A stretch of 64,000 bases of DNA. Origin: Shimia sp040225985 (GTDB taxonomy: Bacteria; Pseudomonadota; Alphaproteobacteria; Rhodobacterales; Rhodobacteraceae). The stretch covers positions 62,001 to 126,000 of the forward strand of contig NZ_JBBPEU010000002.1 of the NCBI RefSeq assembly GCF_040225985.1, in the 5' to 3' direction. Every line of letters starts with the position of its first letter. Position 1 is the first letter of the stretch. Made by a program: the position numbers and the translations under genes. The notes under the pieces are model-generated. The model did no database searches. It worked only from the letters and a program-made list of their open reading frames with translations, and was not told where the DNA came from. This document shows, one piece after another, positions 1-7,745 of this stretch.

Positions 1-661
1 CGACATGGCTCAGCGCCTCGGCCATGGCTTCGGCGGCCGGTTTCATCAGCGCACAATGGAAAGGCGCGCTAACCGGCAGGAGCACGGCGCGCTTGGCACC
101 CTGTTCCTTGGCCAGTTCGACCGCGCGTTCCACAGCGCCCTTGTGGCCCGAGACCACGACCTGCCCCGGATCATTGTCGTTCGCCGCCTGGCAGATCTCG
201 CCTTCCGAGGCCGCCGCCGCGACATCGCGCGCAGTGGCAAAATCCAGCCCCAGAAGCGCGGCCATGGCACCCACGCCCACGGGCACGGCGGCCTGCATGG
301 CTTCGCCGCGTGTGCGCAGCAGGCGCGCGGTGTCCGCCACGCTCAGCGATCCGGCGGCGGCCAGCGCCGAATATTCGCCCAGAGAATGCCCCGCCACGTA
401 AGAGGCCGCGTCAATCGTCACGCCTTCGGATTCCAGCGCGCGCATCGCCGCCAGCGAGGTCGCCATGAGCGCCGGTTGCGCGTTCTGCGTCAGGGTCAGT
501 TGATCCTGCTCGCCTTCCCAGATCAGGGCGCTGAGCTTTTCGCCCAAAGCCTCGTCCACCTCGTCGAAAACGGCCTTGGCCGCCGGATAGGCGTCGGCAA
601 GGGCCTTGCCCATTCCGATGGTTTGGGCACCCTGCCCGGGAAATACGAATGCGCGGCTCAT
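1..661 (-). CDS. fabD: Malonyl-CoA:ACP transacylase, 5' part only
   Basis: FabD moves the malonyl group from CoA to acyl carrier protein for cytosolic fatty-acid synthesis. The reading frame starts at the ATG complementary to 659-661, and its C-terminus lies beyond the left edge, so about 220 of the usual ~310 residues are visible. The N-terminus MSRAFVFPGQGAQ is the typical FabD opening. The nucleophile elbow GHSLGEYSALA carries the active-site serine. A GAGGT ribosome-binding site sits just upstream. The gene is divergent from the cytochrome b561-YceI gene. Identification is firm; only the truncation by the window edge limits it. Confidence 0.95.
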   Translation of the reverse strand, partial: MSRAFVFPGQGAQTIGMGKALADAYPAAKAVFDEVDEALGEKLSALIWEGEQDQLTLTQNAQPALMATSLAAMRALESEGVTIDAASYVAGHSLGEYSALAAAGSLSVADTARLLRTRGEAMQAAVPVGVGAMAALLGLDFATARDVAAAASEGEICQAANDNDPGQVVVSGHKGAVERAVELAKEQGAKRAVLLPVSAPFHCALMKPAAEAMAEALSHV

Positions 662-823
662 CTGATACCTCGTTTACTTTACGTCTGCCGTTGGGATACC
701 CCGCCCTGCCCAGCGGTGCAACGGCCTTGCGCATCCTTGCACGGGGCCTGTGCGGTTTGCGCCGTGTTCAAGCGGGAGCAAGCCCCCTATCTTGGACAGA
801 ACACGACATTGCGGAGCCCTTTC

Positions 824-2014
824 ATGCCCCTCACCAACACGACCCGCCAATATGGTGGCCTGACCAAGACCTTTCACTGGCTGACGGCCCTTTTGATCCT
901 GACGGCGCTGCCGCTGGGGTTGATTGCGGAAAACGCGCCTTATGCCGACGGAGAGCAGCTGGCCCGCAAGGCGATGCTGTTCAGCCTGCATAAGACTGTC
1001 GGGATCGCGGCCTTCTTTACCGCGATTTTGCGTATCCTCTGGGCGCTGACCCAGACCCGCCCGGGCCTTCTGAACGCCGACAACCGGCTCGAGGCGTTCG
1101 GCGCGCATCTGGTGCACTGGCTGCTTTATGGCGCAATGCTGATGGTGCCGCTGACCGGCTGGATCCACCACGCGGCGACCACGGGCTTCGCCCCGATCCT
1201 GTGGCCGCTTGGGCAGGATTTGCCGCTCGTGCCGAAATCCGAAACGCTGGCCCACCTGACAGCCAACCTGCACTTTGCCTTTATCATCGTTCTGGGCTTG
1301 TCGATCCTGGCCCATGTGGGCGGGGCGATGAAACACTTTGTTATTGACCGTGACCAGACGCTGCAACGGATGCTGCCGGGCCGCAACACCGCCCCCGACC
1401 CGATGCCCGAAACCCATTCCCGCGCCCCCTTTGTCACCGCGCTGGTGATCTGGGTCGTGGCTCTCACGGCGGGCGTGGTCACAGGGCTTGGCACCGACAA
1501 ACCCGCCACCACCGCCCAGCTTGAGGCCGTGCCGTCGGACTGGCAGGTGCAGGAAGGCACCCTGTCCCTGTCCGTGGTGCAGTTCGGGTCCGAGGTCACT
1601 GGCAGCTTTGGCAACTGGACCGCCGCCATCAGTTTTGACGAGACCGCCACGGACGGGCGTCACGGTGATGTCGCAGTGACCGTGGCCATCGACTCGCTCA
1701 CGCTTGGATCGGTCACGGATCAGGCCCTCGGCGCGGATTTCTTTGACGTCGCCGCACATCCAACCGCCAACTTTGCCGCCGATCTGATGGCCGCCGAACA
1801 AGGCTATGTTGCCAAGGGCACTCTGACGTTGAAGGGCATGACCGTTCCCGTCACCCTGCCCTTTGCCCTGACCATCAAAGGCGACACCGCCACGATGCAG
1901 GGACAGACCACGCTGAACCGGCTTGATTTCGGGATCGGCACCAACATGCCCGACGAAAGCTCGCTTGGCTTTCCAGTGGAGATCGAGGTGACCCTGACCG
2001 CCATGCGTGGATGA
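824..2014 (+). CDS. Cytochrome b561-YceI fusion protein
   Basis: This 396-residue protein joins two domains. Residues ~1-190 form a cytochrome b561 domain starting MPLTNTTRQYGGLTKTFHWL, with four hydrophobic helices and histidines in FHWL, SLHKT, VHWLL and HFAF placed as haem ligands. After another membrane helix (VTALVIWVVALTAGVV), residues ~225-396 form a YceI-like lipocalin domain, presumably periplasmic, ending FGIGTNMPDESSLGFPVEIEVTLTAMRG-like. YceI domains bind isoprenoid lipids such as polyprenoids or quinones, so the fusion suggests electron transfer to or from a bound quinone. The start was chosen because the frame upstream of 824 is antisense to fabD. E. coli has the two domains as neighbouring genes (yceJ, yceI). 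The exact reaction is unknown. Confidence 0.85.
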   Translation: MPLTNTTRQYGGLTKTFHWLTALLILTALPLGLIAENAPYADGEQLARKAMLFSLHKTVGIAAFFTAILRILWALTQTRPGLLNADNRLEAFGAHLVHWLLYGAMLMVPLTGWIHHAATTGFAPILWPLGQDLPLVPKSETLAHLTANLHFAFIIVLGLSILAHVGGAMKHFVIDRDQTLQRMLPGRNTAPDPMPETHSRAPFVTALVIWVVALTAGVVTGLGTDKPATTAQLEAVPSDWQVQEGTLSLSVVQFGSEVTGSFGNWTAAISFDETATDGRHGDVAVTVAIDSLTLGSVTDQALGADFFDVAAHPTANFAADLMAAEQGYVAKGTLTLKGMTVPVTLPFALTIKGDTATMQGQTTLNRLDFGIGTNMPDESSLGFPVEIEVTLTAMRG

Positions 2015-2039
2015 TATCCCAAGGACAAGACCCAAGGAG

Positions 2040-2066
2040 GGCCTGCCTGCGTGGCGGGCCTTTTTT
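2040..2066 (+). terminator. Rho-independent terminator after the b561-YceI gene
   Basis: An 8-bp stem (GGCCTGCC against GGCGGGCC, one G-U pair) with a five-base loop is followed directly by six T. It lies 25 bases after the stop codon. Confidence 0.85.
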
Positions 2067-2103
2067 GTAGCCGTTACGCCACCGGCGCACCCCGTGCGCA
2101 CAC

Positions 2104-2134
2104 AAAAAAAGGCCGCCGGTGATCCCCGGCGGCC
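2104..2134 (-). terminator. Rho-independent terminator after yceI
   Basis: Read on the minus strand, a 9-10 bp GC stem (GGCCGCCGG / CCGGCGGCC) is followed by seven T. It lies ~25 bases past the yceI stop codon and forms a back-to-back pair with the plus-strand terminator. Confidence 0.9.
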
Positions 2135-2159
2135 CTTCGCAAGGCGTATGTGTCTGAAC

Positions 2160-2735
2160 TTATTCGGCTTTCATTGCCTCGATCGAGATCATCACCTCGA
2201 CATCGTCACTGACGAAGGGGGCAAACTTGTCGACGCCGAAATCGCTGCGCTTGAGGGTGGTGGTCGCGTCGAACCCGGCCCAGTCCTTGCCTGCCATCGG
2301 GTGTTTCGCAACCTGGTTCAGCGTGGCGTCCAGCACGACCGGCTTGGTCATGCCGTTCAGGGTCAGGTCGCCAGTGATCTTGGCCGTGGTGTCGCCCGTC
2401 ACTTCGATCGCGGTCGAGGTGAAGGTTACGAGATCACCATCCGTCGCGCCAAAGAAATCTTCGGACATGAAGTGCGCGTCGCGCTCTTCCCAGCCGGTGA
2501 ACATCGATTTCACGGGCATCGACACAGTGACCGAAGACGCAGCGGGGTTTTCCTGATCGAACATGATCTCACCTTCAAAGCCCGAGAACATGCCGTAAGT
2601 GGTCGAAAACCCAAGGTGGTTATAGCTGAACACAATCTGGCTGTGGCTGGCATCCAGCGTGTATTTCGCGGGTTCCGCGGTTGCAAATCCGGCGGCAGCG
2701 ATCAGACCGGCGGCGAGAAAGGGAAGCTTCATCAT
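2160..2735 (-). CDS. yceI: Periplasmic YceI-family lipid-binding protein
   Basis: The 191-residue protein has a Sec signal peptide (residues 1-20, AAGFATAEP cleavage region) followed by one YceI domain: KYTLDASHSQIVFSYNHLGFST, then DLTLNGMTKPVVLDATLN and RSDFGVDKF. YceI proteins are eight-stranded lipocalin-like barrels that bind polyisoprenoids in the periplasm. Two adjacent ATGs at 2735 and 2732 are possible starts. The GGAG ribosome-binding site is four bases from the first and seven from the second. The gene sits next to the b561-YceI fusion, convergent with it, so the locus has two YceI domains. A strong inverted repeat abuts its ribosome-binding site. Confidence 0.9.
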   Translation of the reverse strand: MMKLPFLAAGLIAAAGFATAEPAKYTLDASHSQIVFSYNHLGFSTTYGMFSGFEGEIMFDQENPAASSVTVSMPVKSMFTGWEERDAHFMSEDFFGATDGDLVTFTSTAIEVTGDTTAKITGDLTLNGMTKPVVLDATLNQVAKHPMAGKDWAGFDATTTLKRSDFGVDKFAPFVSDDVEVMISIEAMKAE

Positions 2736-2742
2736 GGGACTC

Positions 2743-2771
2743 CATAGGGTGCAGTGTTGATGTACCCTATG
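2743..2771 (-). promoter_or_regulatory. Inverted repeat abutting the yceI ribosome-binding site
   Basis: Two 11-base arms (CATAGGGTGCA and TGTACCCTATG, one mismatch) flank a 7-base spacer. On the minus strand the 3' arm ends immediately before the GGAG of yceI. It could be an operator or, if transcribed, an RNA hairpin that controls access to the ribosome-binding site. The regulator is unknown. Confidence 0.55.
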
Positions 2772-2834
2772 TGTGTCCTTTGGGCGTAGCTCTCAATTCT
2801 CCAGAATTTCACATCAGATGTGGAAGAATGAACA

Positions 2835-3329
2835 TCACGAAGTGATGAGTGCCTGGCTGCGCAGACGGGCGATGGCATCAAGGCGCGCATGCGGACCGTC
2901 CAGCGGCAGTTCCAGCATCGGCTTGCCGGTGTGATCGAGGAAAGACAGGCAGCTGTCGGTGACGTCGGCGCGACCAATGTCTTCGTAGTTGACGGTTTTC
3001 ACGATCTTCGTGCGCCCGCGCGGCATGGTCTCCACCAGATGGATCTGGCGGTGGCGCGGATCGAAGTGCAGATCCTGCTCGGCTTTCTCGGTGGCGATAT
3101 GGGTCATGCCGACCCCGGCCGTCACCATCAGCACCGACAGGATCATCTTGGCCGCCAGCACAGACGCCTCAAGCTCGGGCCCGGGCACAAGCCACAGCCC
3201 CGCCCCGGCCCAGATAAAGCCAAAGCCGAACACGATACAGGCCATACGTACCGGCATCGTATGTCCCGCACCCGGTTTGGTCGCGGTTTTCACATGCATT
3301 TGGGTAAGGTATTCCGAAGCGGCAGCCAT
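2835..3329 (-). CDS. Conserved small membrane protein of unknown function
   Basis: I do not recognise the family. The 164-residue product starts MAAASEYLTQMHVKTATKPG; the ATG at 3329 was chosen because AAGGAG lies nine bases upstream. Two hydrophobic segments (RMACIVFGFGFIWAGAGLWLV and MILSVLMVTAGVGMTHIA) form a hairpin, followed by a ~90-residue soluble C-terminal part rich in beta-prone stretches (QIHLVETMPRGRTKIVKTVNYEDIG). The layout resembles small bacterial membrane proteins with a PH-like cytosolic domain, but that is only inference. It stands alone, divergent from the ribosomal protein operon. Confidence 0.7.
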   Translation of the reverse strand: MAAASEYLTQMHVKTATKPGAGHTMPVRMACIVFGFGFIWAGAGLWLVPGPELEASVLAAKMILSVLMVTAGVGMTHIATEKAEQDLHFDPRHRQIHLVETMPRGRTKIVKTVNYEDIGRADVTDSCLSFLDHTGKPMLELPLDGPHARLDAIARLRSQALITS

Positions 3330-3481
3330 CCCCTGAGACTCCTTGGTTCGCGGGTTCAAATTCAACTGAAACCAGCATGGTTGTGAAATCGGGCAAGAAT
3401 GAGGCACGAGTGGGGAAATACCCTGCCCCGGACTGCTCTGTCCGGTCTCTCGGCGGCATTCCGCAAAAGGGCAATCAAGCC

Positions 3482-3509
3482 TTGCGCCCCGGTCAATTTC
3501 GGCTATACA
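3482..3509 (+). promoter_or_regulatory. Putative sigma-70 promoter of the rpsF operon
   Basis: A TTGCGC -35 and a TATACA -10 are separated by 16 bases, about 108 bases before the rpsF start codon. It is the best promoter match in this 287-base intergenic region. Confidence 0.6.
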
Positions 3510-3616
3510 GCGCCATCCTTTCGCAAAGTTATGAACCGCGCAGTCTCTCGTGGGTGGGGTGCGAAAGGCGAGATGCCCCGCTCTTTGAAATGCGCCTGAA
3601 CATGAATGGAGTTCGC

Positions 3617-3970
3617 ATGCCCCTTTACGAGCATGTATTCATCTCGCGCCAGGACCTGTCCAACGCGCAAGCAGAAAGCCTCATCGAACATTTTGGCACC
3701 GTCCTCGCTGACAATGGCGGCAAAGTCGTCGACAGCGAATACTGGGGCGTCAAAACGATGGCCTACAAGATCAACAAGAACCGCAAGGGCCACTATGCCT
3801 TCCTGCGCACCGACGCACCGTCGGCTGCCGTTCAGGAAATGGAACGCCTGATGCGTCTGCATGATGACGTGATGCGCGTCCTGACCATCAAGGTCGACGA
3901 GCACGCCGAAGGCCCCTCGGTCCAGATGCAGAAACGTGACGAACGCGACAACCGTCGCGAGCGCCGCTGA
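3617..3970 (+). CDS. rpsF: 30S ribosomal protein S6
   Basis: S6 binds 16S rRNA together with S18 in the platform of the small subunit. The 117-residue product starts MPLYEHVFISRQDLS, carries KTMAYKINKNRKGHY and the VLTIKVDEHAEGPS end of the S6 fold, and finishes with a short charged tail (QKRDERDNRRERR). The start at 3617 follows GGAG seven bases upstream. The open frame extends further 5' but lacks S6 similarity there. It is first in the rpsF-rpsR-rplI operon, with 28 bases before rpsR. Confidence 0.98.
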   Translation: MPLYEHVFISRQDLSNAQAESLIEHFGTVLADNGGKVVDSEYWGVKTMAYKINKNRKGHYAFLRTDAPSAAVQEMERLMRLHDDVMRVLTIKVDEHAEGPSVQMQKRDERDNRRERR

Positions 3971-3998
3971 TCATCGCTTGAAGAAAGGACACTAAACC

Positions 3999-4226
3999 AT
4001 GGCTGCAAAACCGTTTTTCCGCCGTCGCAAGGTCTGCCCCTTCTCGGGCGACAACGCACCGAAGATCGACTATAAAGACACCCGTCTGCTGCAACGCTAC
4101 ATCTCTGAGCGTGGCAAGATCGTGCCGTCGCGCATCACCGCCGTCTCGGCCAAGAAGCAGCGTGAACTGGCCCGTGCGATCAAGCGCGCCCGCTTCCTCG
4201 CCCTGCTGCCCTACGCTGTGAAGTAA
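3999..4226 (+). CDS. rpsR: 30S ribosomal protein S18
   Basis: The 75-residue basic protein has the S18 signature IDYKDTRLLQRYISERGKI followed by PSRITAVSAKKQRELARAIKRARFLALLPY. It forms a heterodimer with S6 on 16S rRNA. A CPFSG motif with one cysteine is kept near the N-terminus. It lies between rpsF and rplI, with 12 bases to the next gene and an AAAGGA ribosome-binding site. Confidence 0.98.
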   Translation: MAAKPFFRRRKVCPFSGDNAPKIDYKDTRLLQRYISERGKIVPSRITAVSAKKQRELARAIKRARFLALLPYAVK

Positions 4227-4238
4227 GGAGTATCTGAC

Positions 4239-4868
4239 ATGCAAGTTATCCTGCTTGAGCGCGTTGCCAAACTGGGCCAGATGGGTGACGTCGTTGACGT
4301 GAAACCCGGCTACGCCCGCAACTTCCTGCTGCCGCAAGGCAAGGCCCTGACAGCTTCGGCCGCCAACGTGGCGAACTTCGAAGCGCAAAAGGCACAGCTG
4401 GAAGCGCGCAACCTCGAAACCAAAAAAGAAGCCGAAGCTCTGGGCGAAAAGCTTGACGGACAACAGTTCATCGTGATTCGTTCGGCATCGGACGCTGGCG
4501 CCCTCTACGGGTCGGTCACCCCGCGTGACGCCGCAGACGCCGCATCGGAAGGTGGCTTCTCGGTCGACAAGAAACAGGTTGTCCTGTCGCGTCCGATCAA
4601 GGAACTGGGCCTGCACGACGTTCACGTCATGCTGCACCCCGAAGTCGACGTCACCATTCAGCTGAACGTGGCCCGTTCGGCAGAAGAAGCCGAGCTGCAA
4701 GCCTCGGGCAAATCGATCCAGGAACTGGCTGCCGAAGCAGAAGCCGAAGCAGAATTCGAAATTGCCGAGCTGTTTGAAGACATCGGCGCCGCGGCTGACG
4801 AAGATTCCGACCTGGTCGCGACTCCCGAAGACGCAGCAGAAGCTGCCGAGGAAGACACCAAGGCCTAA
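4239..4868 (+). CDS. rplI: 50S ribosomal protein L9 with acidic C-terminal extension
   Basis: L9 binds 23S rRNA near the L1 stalk and helps keep the reading frame. Residues 1-50 hold the N-terminal RNA-binding domain (MQVILLERVAKLGQMGDVVDVKPGYARNFL), then a helical linker and the C-terminal domain (LGLHDVHVMLHPEVDVTIQLNV-type). The usual length is ~150 residues; this one has 209. The extra ~55 residues are alanine/glutamate-rich (AEAEAEAEFEIAELFEDIG onward) and probably disordered. It is last in the operon and is followed by a strong terminator. Confidence 0.97.
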   Translation: MQVILLERVAKLGQMGDVVDVKPGYARNFLLPQGKALTASAANVANFEAQKAQLEARNLETKKEAEALGEKLDGQQFIVIRSASDAGALYGSVTPRDAADAASEGGFSVDKKQVVLSRPIKELGLHDVHVMLHPEVDVTIQLNVARSAEEAELQASGKSIQELAAEAEAEAEFEIAELFEDIGAAADEDSDLVATPEDAAEAAEEDTKA

Positions 4869-4893
4869 TCGACAGAGTCGACCCAAAGATATC

Positions 4894-4927
4894 AAAACCG
4901 GCACGTGCAAACGTGCCGGTTTTTTTA
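4894..4927 (+). terminator. Rho-independent terminator of the rpsF-rpsR-rplI operon
   Basis: A perfect 10-bp stem (ACCGGCACGT / ACGTGCCGGT, loop GCAA) is followed by a run of seven T, 29 bases past the rplI stop. Confidence 0.95.
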
Positions 4928-4997
4928 TATCCACTTTCCTACCCTCTGCGGGCCCATCGCTTTTCAACGCTGATTTTACACTTCACGCAGGTTCCTC

Positions 4998-5420
4998 ATG
5001 TCAGACCCCACCGCCGCCACGCTGCACCCCATGGCCCCCGCCCATCTTCCCGGTTTTCTGCCCGATGCCACCGGCCACGACCCGATGCTGATCCACATGG
5101 TGCTTTTCGTCAGTGTGCTGGTGTTTATCCTGATCACCCTGTTCCTGCGCCTGCACTCTCTGCCCGAACAACTGGCCCACAAGGTCGGGGCGACCCAGCT
5201 TCAGATCGTGGGCATTCTGGGGCTGATCGCGCTGTTCACCCATAACAACCTTTACTGGGTGGCCGCGCTGTTGCTGGCAGTGATCCAGATACCCGATTAC
5301 CAGACGCCGCTGGACCGGATCGCGGATGCGGTTTCCGGGCGTACATCGCCGCACCCGGAACCGGACTCCGCGGCCAAATCGCATGATGCGGCCCCCGCCC
5401 AGAAATCCGAGGAGGCCTGA
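4998..5420 (+). CDS. Small inner-membrane protein paired with an HlyD-type gene
   Basis: The family is not recognised. The 140-residue product has a short polar N-terminus and two or three hydrophobic segments (MLIHMVLFVSVLVFILITLFL; QIVGILGLIALFT; LYWVAALLLAVIQIPD). A proline/serine-rich cytosolic tail follows. Three bases separate it from the HlyD-family gene, so the two are almost certainly co-transcribed. In many proteobacteria, small membrane proteins of this kind precede EmrA/AaeA-like membrane fusion proteins. A role as partner in export is inference from this position. Confidence 0.7.
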   Translation: MSDPTAATLHPMAPAHLPGFLPDATGHDPMLIHMVLFVSVLVFILITLFLRLHSLPEQLAHKVGATQLQIVGILGLIALFTHNNLYWVAALLLAVIQIPDYQTPLDRIADAVSGRTSPHPEPDSAAKSHDAAPAQKSEEA

Positions 5421-5423
5421 TCC

Positions 5424-6659
5424 ATGCTGGAATTCCTTGTCTGCTCGATGCTTACCATCCTGCCCGATTACCTGTTTCGCCGTTACCGGCAAGGCAAGAG
5501 GATTGGTCAGGAAATAACCCTGTTTTCAATGTGGTACGAACTGCGCTACGGGCTGAGCGCCTGTTTCGTTCTGACCACGACCCTGATCACGCTGATCCTC
5601 TATTTCCACCCCTCGACGCAGAATGTCTCGTCCTATTTCCGCACCGTGACGATCCTGCCCGAACTCAGCGGACGGGTTGTCGAAGTCATGGTTGACAACA
5701 ACCAGACCGTTGCGGCGGGTGCACCGATCTTCCGGCTGGATGACAGCCGCCAGCGGGCCGCAGAGGCCACGGCCAGCGCAAATCTGGTCGAACTGGAAGC
5801 CGCCGAAATTCTGGCACGCGACGACCTGCGGCTTGCGCAGGCCAACCTTGATGCCGCGATCGCGGCCCATGAACAGGCCATGGATGAATTCGTGCGCAAG
5901 GACACGCTGTTCCGCGAAAACTCGGCCGCGGTCTCCGCGCGCGAGGTTGAACGGCTGGAAAACCTCGTGAACGAACGCCTGGCCGGGATCGAGGCCGCCA
6001 AATCCGGTGTCACCTCGGCCACCCACCGCCTTGAGGCGCAGATTCCGGCCCAACGCCAGAGCGCCGAGGCGGCCCTGCATCAGGCCGAGGTCGAGCTTTC
6101 CAAGATGACGGTCTATGCGGGCACCGACGGGCGGGTGGAACAGTTCGACCTGCGGGTCGGGGATTTCATCAACCCCGTATTGCGCCCGGCGGGCATTCTG
6201 GTGCCAAGCGACAGCGGCCAGGGCCGGTTCCAGGCCGGGTTCGGCCAGCTTGCGGCACAGATCATCAAGCCGGGCATGGTGGCGGAAATGTCCTGCCTCT
6301 CGCACCCTCTCAAGATCATTCCGATGGTGATCGTTGATGTGCAGGACGTGATCCCGGCAGGCCAGATCCGCCCCAGCGACCGGCTGCGCGACCCACAGGA
6401 CACCCCGCGCCCGGGTACGATTGTCGCCTATCTGGAACCGCTTTATGCCGGACAGGCCGACAACATCCCGCCGGGCAGCCGCTGCGAGGTGAACGCCTAC
6501 ACCAGCAACCATGACCGCCTTCAGGACCCCGACATCGGCATGGGCCGGTATATCGGGCTGCATATCATCGACACGGTCGGGTTGGCCCATGCGCTGATCC
6601 TGCGTTTCCGGTCGGTGTTGCTGCCCTTCAAGACGCTGGTGTTCTCGGGCGGGCACTAA
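5424..6659 (+). CDS. HlyD/EmrA-like membrane fusion protein
   Basis: The 411-residue protein has one N-terminal membrane helix (residues ~33-56, SACFVLTTTLITLILYF). A biotinyl-lipoyl-like barrel-sandwich half follows (YFRTVTILPELSGRVVEVMVDNNQTV, AGAPIFRLDD), then a long alpha-helical hairpin (~residues 110-215) and the second half (MTVYAGTDGRVEQFDLRVGDF). This is the layout of periplasmic adaptors that bridge an inner-membrane pump and an outer-membrane channel. No ABC or MFS pump or TolC gene lies nearby. The small membrane protein upstream is the only local partner, so the substrate cannot be predicted. Confidence 0.85.
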   Translation: MLEFLVCSMLTILPDYLFRRYRQGKRIGQEITLFSMWYELRYGLSACFVLTTTLITLILYFHPSTQNVSSYFRTVTILPELSGRVVEVMVDNNQTVAAGAPIFRLDDSRQRAAEATASANLVELEAAEILARDDLRLAQANLDAAIAAHEQAMDEFVRKDTLFRENSAAVSAREVERLENLVNERLAGIEAAKSGVTSATHRLEAQIPAQRQSAEAALHQAEVELSKMTVYAGTDGRVEQFDLRVGDFINPVLRPAGILVPSDSGQGRFQAGFGQLAAQIIKPGMVAEMSCLSHPLKIIPMVIVDVQDVIPAGQIRPSDRLRDPQDTPRPGTIVAYLEPLYAGQADNIPPGSRCEVNAYTSNHDRLQDPDIGMGRYIGLHIIDTVGLAHALILRFRSVLLPFKTLVFSGGH

Positions 6660-6763
6660 GATCGGCCCCGTCGCGCAATGGCGGGTTTGTGCCGGTGTCG
6701 CAGATCGCCAATTGCGCCGGTGCATCGCCGATCTATCCTGCCGGCAAAACAACGGGTGCCCGA

Positions 6764-7249
6764 ATGTTCAGACTGTCCAGACGCGCTTTTCTCGGCCTTG
6801 GCCTTGCAATCCCTGTCGCCGCGTGTGGCGGCGGCGGGCGTCGAGCCAAAAAACTTGAACGGCAAGAGTTCAACCCGCCGCTCTATCCGAACGAGACGCC
6901 GGAACTGCGCGTGCTGATCAACAAATATGCACGCCATTACGAGCTGCCGCCGGAACTTTTGCACAAGCTGGCCATCCGCGAGAGCACGCACCGGCCCTGG
7001 GCGGTGAACCGTCCCTATTACGGCCTGTTGCAAATCCTGCCCGCCACCGCGCGCTCCATGGGATTCGAGGGCCAGCCCAAAGATCTTCTGGATGCCGAAA
7101 CCAACCTGAAATATGCCGGTAAATACCTGCGCGGCGCATGGCTTGTGTCAGGCGGGGATATTGACGGCGCGATCAACTGGTATGCGCGCGGCTATTACTA
7201 CGAGGCCAAGCGTCTTGGTCTCTTGGAGGAAACCGGTCTCAAAACCTGA
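6764..7249 (+). CDS. Small lytic transglycosylase lipoprotein (SLT domain)
   Basis: The start ATG at 6764 gives MFRLSRRAFLGLGLAIPVAACGGG. The N-terminus is a signal with RR (Tat-like) followed by a lipobox-type cysteine, suggesting an exported lipoprotein. Residues ~55-150 form a Slt70-type lytic transglycosylase domain: ELLHKLAIRESTHRP, where the glutamate is the expected acid catalyst, then YGLLQILPATARSMGF and DAETNLKYAGKYLRGAW. Such enzymes cleave peptidoglycan glycan strands non-hydrolytically. At 161 residues it is little more than the catalytic core. Its stop codon directly abuts that of the convergent DUF1330 gene. Confidence 0.85.
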   Translation: MFRLSRRAFLGLGLAIPVAACGGGGRRAKKLERQEFNPPLYPNETPELRVLINKYARHYELPPELLHKLAIRESTHRPWAVNRPYYGLLQILPATARSMGFEGQPKDLLDAETNLKYAGKYLRGAWLVSGGDIDGAINWYARGYYYEAKRLGLLEETGLKT

Positions 7250-7669
7250 TCATTCGCCGAAAGTGCCGCCCGTGTCCGCCGGCTGCATTCGGACCAGCCG
7301 CGAATCCGCAACCGCCACCTGCCGGTGCACCATCGCCTTGCGATAGTCGGGGTCTTTCAGCATATCGACAAAGGCCTGTACCGAAGGGTATTCCGCAATG
7401 AAGCACAGATCCCAGTCCTCGTTGTCCTTGGGGCCGATGACCATCTGCTCCATCTTGCCGCGCCAGACGATCCGACCGCCAAGCCGTTGAAAAACCGGCG
7501 CGCTTTCACGCCCATAGGCAGCATAGGCTTCGGCGCCGGTGACTTCGGTGCCGTCCTCATAACGCGCCGTGTCATGCAGTTTGACAAGGTTCAGCATGTG
7601 GATCGGACCCGGCCTGTCATTGGCCTTGAAAGCGTCGAAATCTTCTTTGTCAAAGGCGAGATGGGCCAT
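7250..7669 (-). CDS. DUF1330 family protein
   Basis: The 139-residue protein starts MAHLAFDKEDFDAFKANDRPGPIHMLNLVKL and has the dimeric alpha/beta-barrel features of DUF1330: GAEAYAAYGRESAPVFQRLGGRIVWRG, then FIAEYPSVQAFVDMLKDPDYRKAMVHR. The fold is shared with YciI and monooxygenase-like small proteins; the substrate is unknown. A second, shorter DUF1330 protein occurs at 30423-30710. It is transcribed alone and is convergent with the transglycosylase gene. Confidence 0.8.
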   Translation of the reverse strand: MAHLAFDKEDFDAFKANDRPGPIHMLNLVKLHDTARYEDGTEVTGAEAYAAYGRESAPVFQRLGGRIVWRGKMEQMVIGPKDNEDWDLCFIAEYPSVQAFVDMLKDPDYRKAMVHRQVAVADSRLVRMQPADTGGTFGE

Positions 7670-7745
7670 GAACAGTCTCCTCTTCTGTCAGGAAAGCCTA
7701 GCAACCCACCCCGCCTCTGCAATTCTTTCGTAGCGTCTCGTCGGA

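Noticed and set aside
5..823. 5' extension of the cytochrome b561-YceI frame
   Set aside because: This part is antisense to fabD and then crosses the divergent promoter region. The protein family begins at the ATG at 824.
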